Positions 5,685-5,779 of a stretch of DNA of 5,779 nucleotides are shown piece by piece. A program made the translations under genes and the position numbers. The DNA is from DATLYH01 sp035575035. Its GTDB lineage: Bacteria; Planctomycetota; Planctomycetia; Gemmatales; Gemmataceae. How positions within the stretch are numbered: the first letter of the stretch is position 1; every line of letters starts with the position of its first letter. The notes under the pieces are model-generated. The model was not told the DNA's origin, did no database searches, and saw only the letters and a list, made by a program, of their open reading frames with translations. The stretch covers positions 1 through 5,779 of the forward strand of contig DATLYH010000274.1 of NCBI GenBank assembly GCA_035575035.1, given 5' to 3'.

Positions 5685-5713
5685 CCCCTCTCCCCTCCCC
5701 GAGGGGCGAGGGG
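5685..5713. repeat. C-rich/G-rich palindrome after the protease gene
   Basis: CCCCTCTCCCCTC (5685-5697) and GAGGGGCGAGGGG (5701-5713) are inverted copies with one mismatch in 13 and a 3-base loop, 31 bases past the protease stop. With the preceding CCCCTCACCCCC tract it resembles a dispersed intergenic palindrome common in GC-rich bacteria (recognised by eye). It has no T-tract, so it may slow or stabilise transcript ends but is not a classic intrinsic terminator. Confidence 0.7.
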
Positions 5714-5779
5714 GAACTGCGCTTGTTCGCCCTCCCGCTCCAGCTCCCTCCACCTTTGCCGGAAGGAGCGGCGGGCCGG

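Noticed and set aside
5761..5779. GGAAGGAG at the right edge as a ribosome site for a further gene
   Set aside because: The possible start codon lies outside the window, so it cannot be supported.

Overview
The window is GC-rich DNA carrying four protein-coding genes in two opposed blocks, separated by about 0.94 kb without a convincing gene. The gene types point to a planctomycete, most likely of the Gemmata/Gemmataceae kind. The main reason is the pairing of an ECF-type sigma factor with a membrane-anchored Hanks-type Ser/Thr kinase of characteristic architecture. This assignment rests on recognised family features, not on a database search.

Left block (minus strand, 1-2355): a 185-residue ECF sigma factor is followed, after a 102-bp gap rich in hairpins, by a Ser/Thr protein kinase that runs off the left edge. 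The visible kinase has an N-terminal helical segment, a complete kinase domain, one transmembrane helix and the start of a C-terminal region. The sigma factor lacks the acidic patch normally found at the start of its region 2.2 helix and has a threonine there. This resembles sigma factors that are switched on by phosphorylation from a partner kinase, so the pair is a candidate phospho-signalling module.

Middle (2356-3291): this long spacer contains a plausible minus-strand promoter for the sigma factor, flanked by a 7-bp inverted repeat. It also holds a very strong plus-strand intrinsic terminator with no recognisable gene upstream of it. Nearer the next gene are a split TGTAAAC/GTTTACA repeat and a possible leader hairpin.

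Right block (plus strand, 3292-5653): a ROK-family sugar kinase (probably glucokinase) is followed, after 253 bp, by an M50 site-2-type intramembrane metalloprotease with two CBS domains. The sugar kinase ends inside a heptamer tandem repeat that, with an inverted copy, forms a large hairpin. A C-rich/G-rich palindrome follows the protease gene. The two genes share a direction but are probably separate transcription units.

The individual families are well known and no wholly new system is visible. The best candidates for a second look are the threonine-bearing sigma factor with its kinase, the orphan terminator and flanked promoter in the spacer, and the heptamer repeat that makes the stop codon of the sugar kinase.
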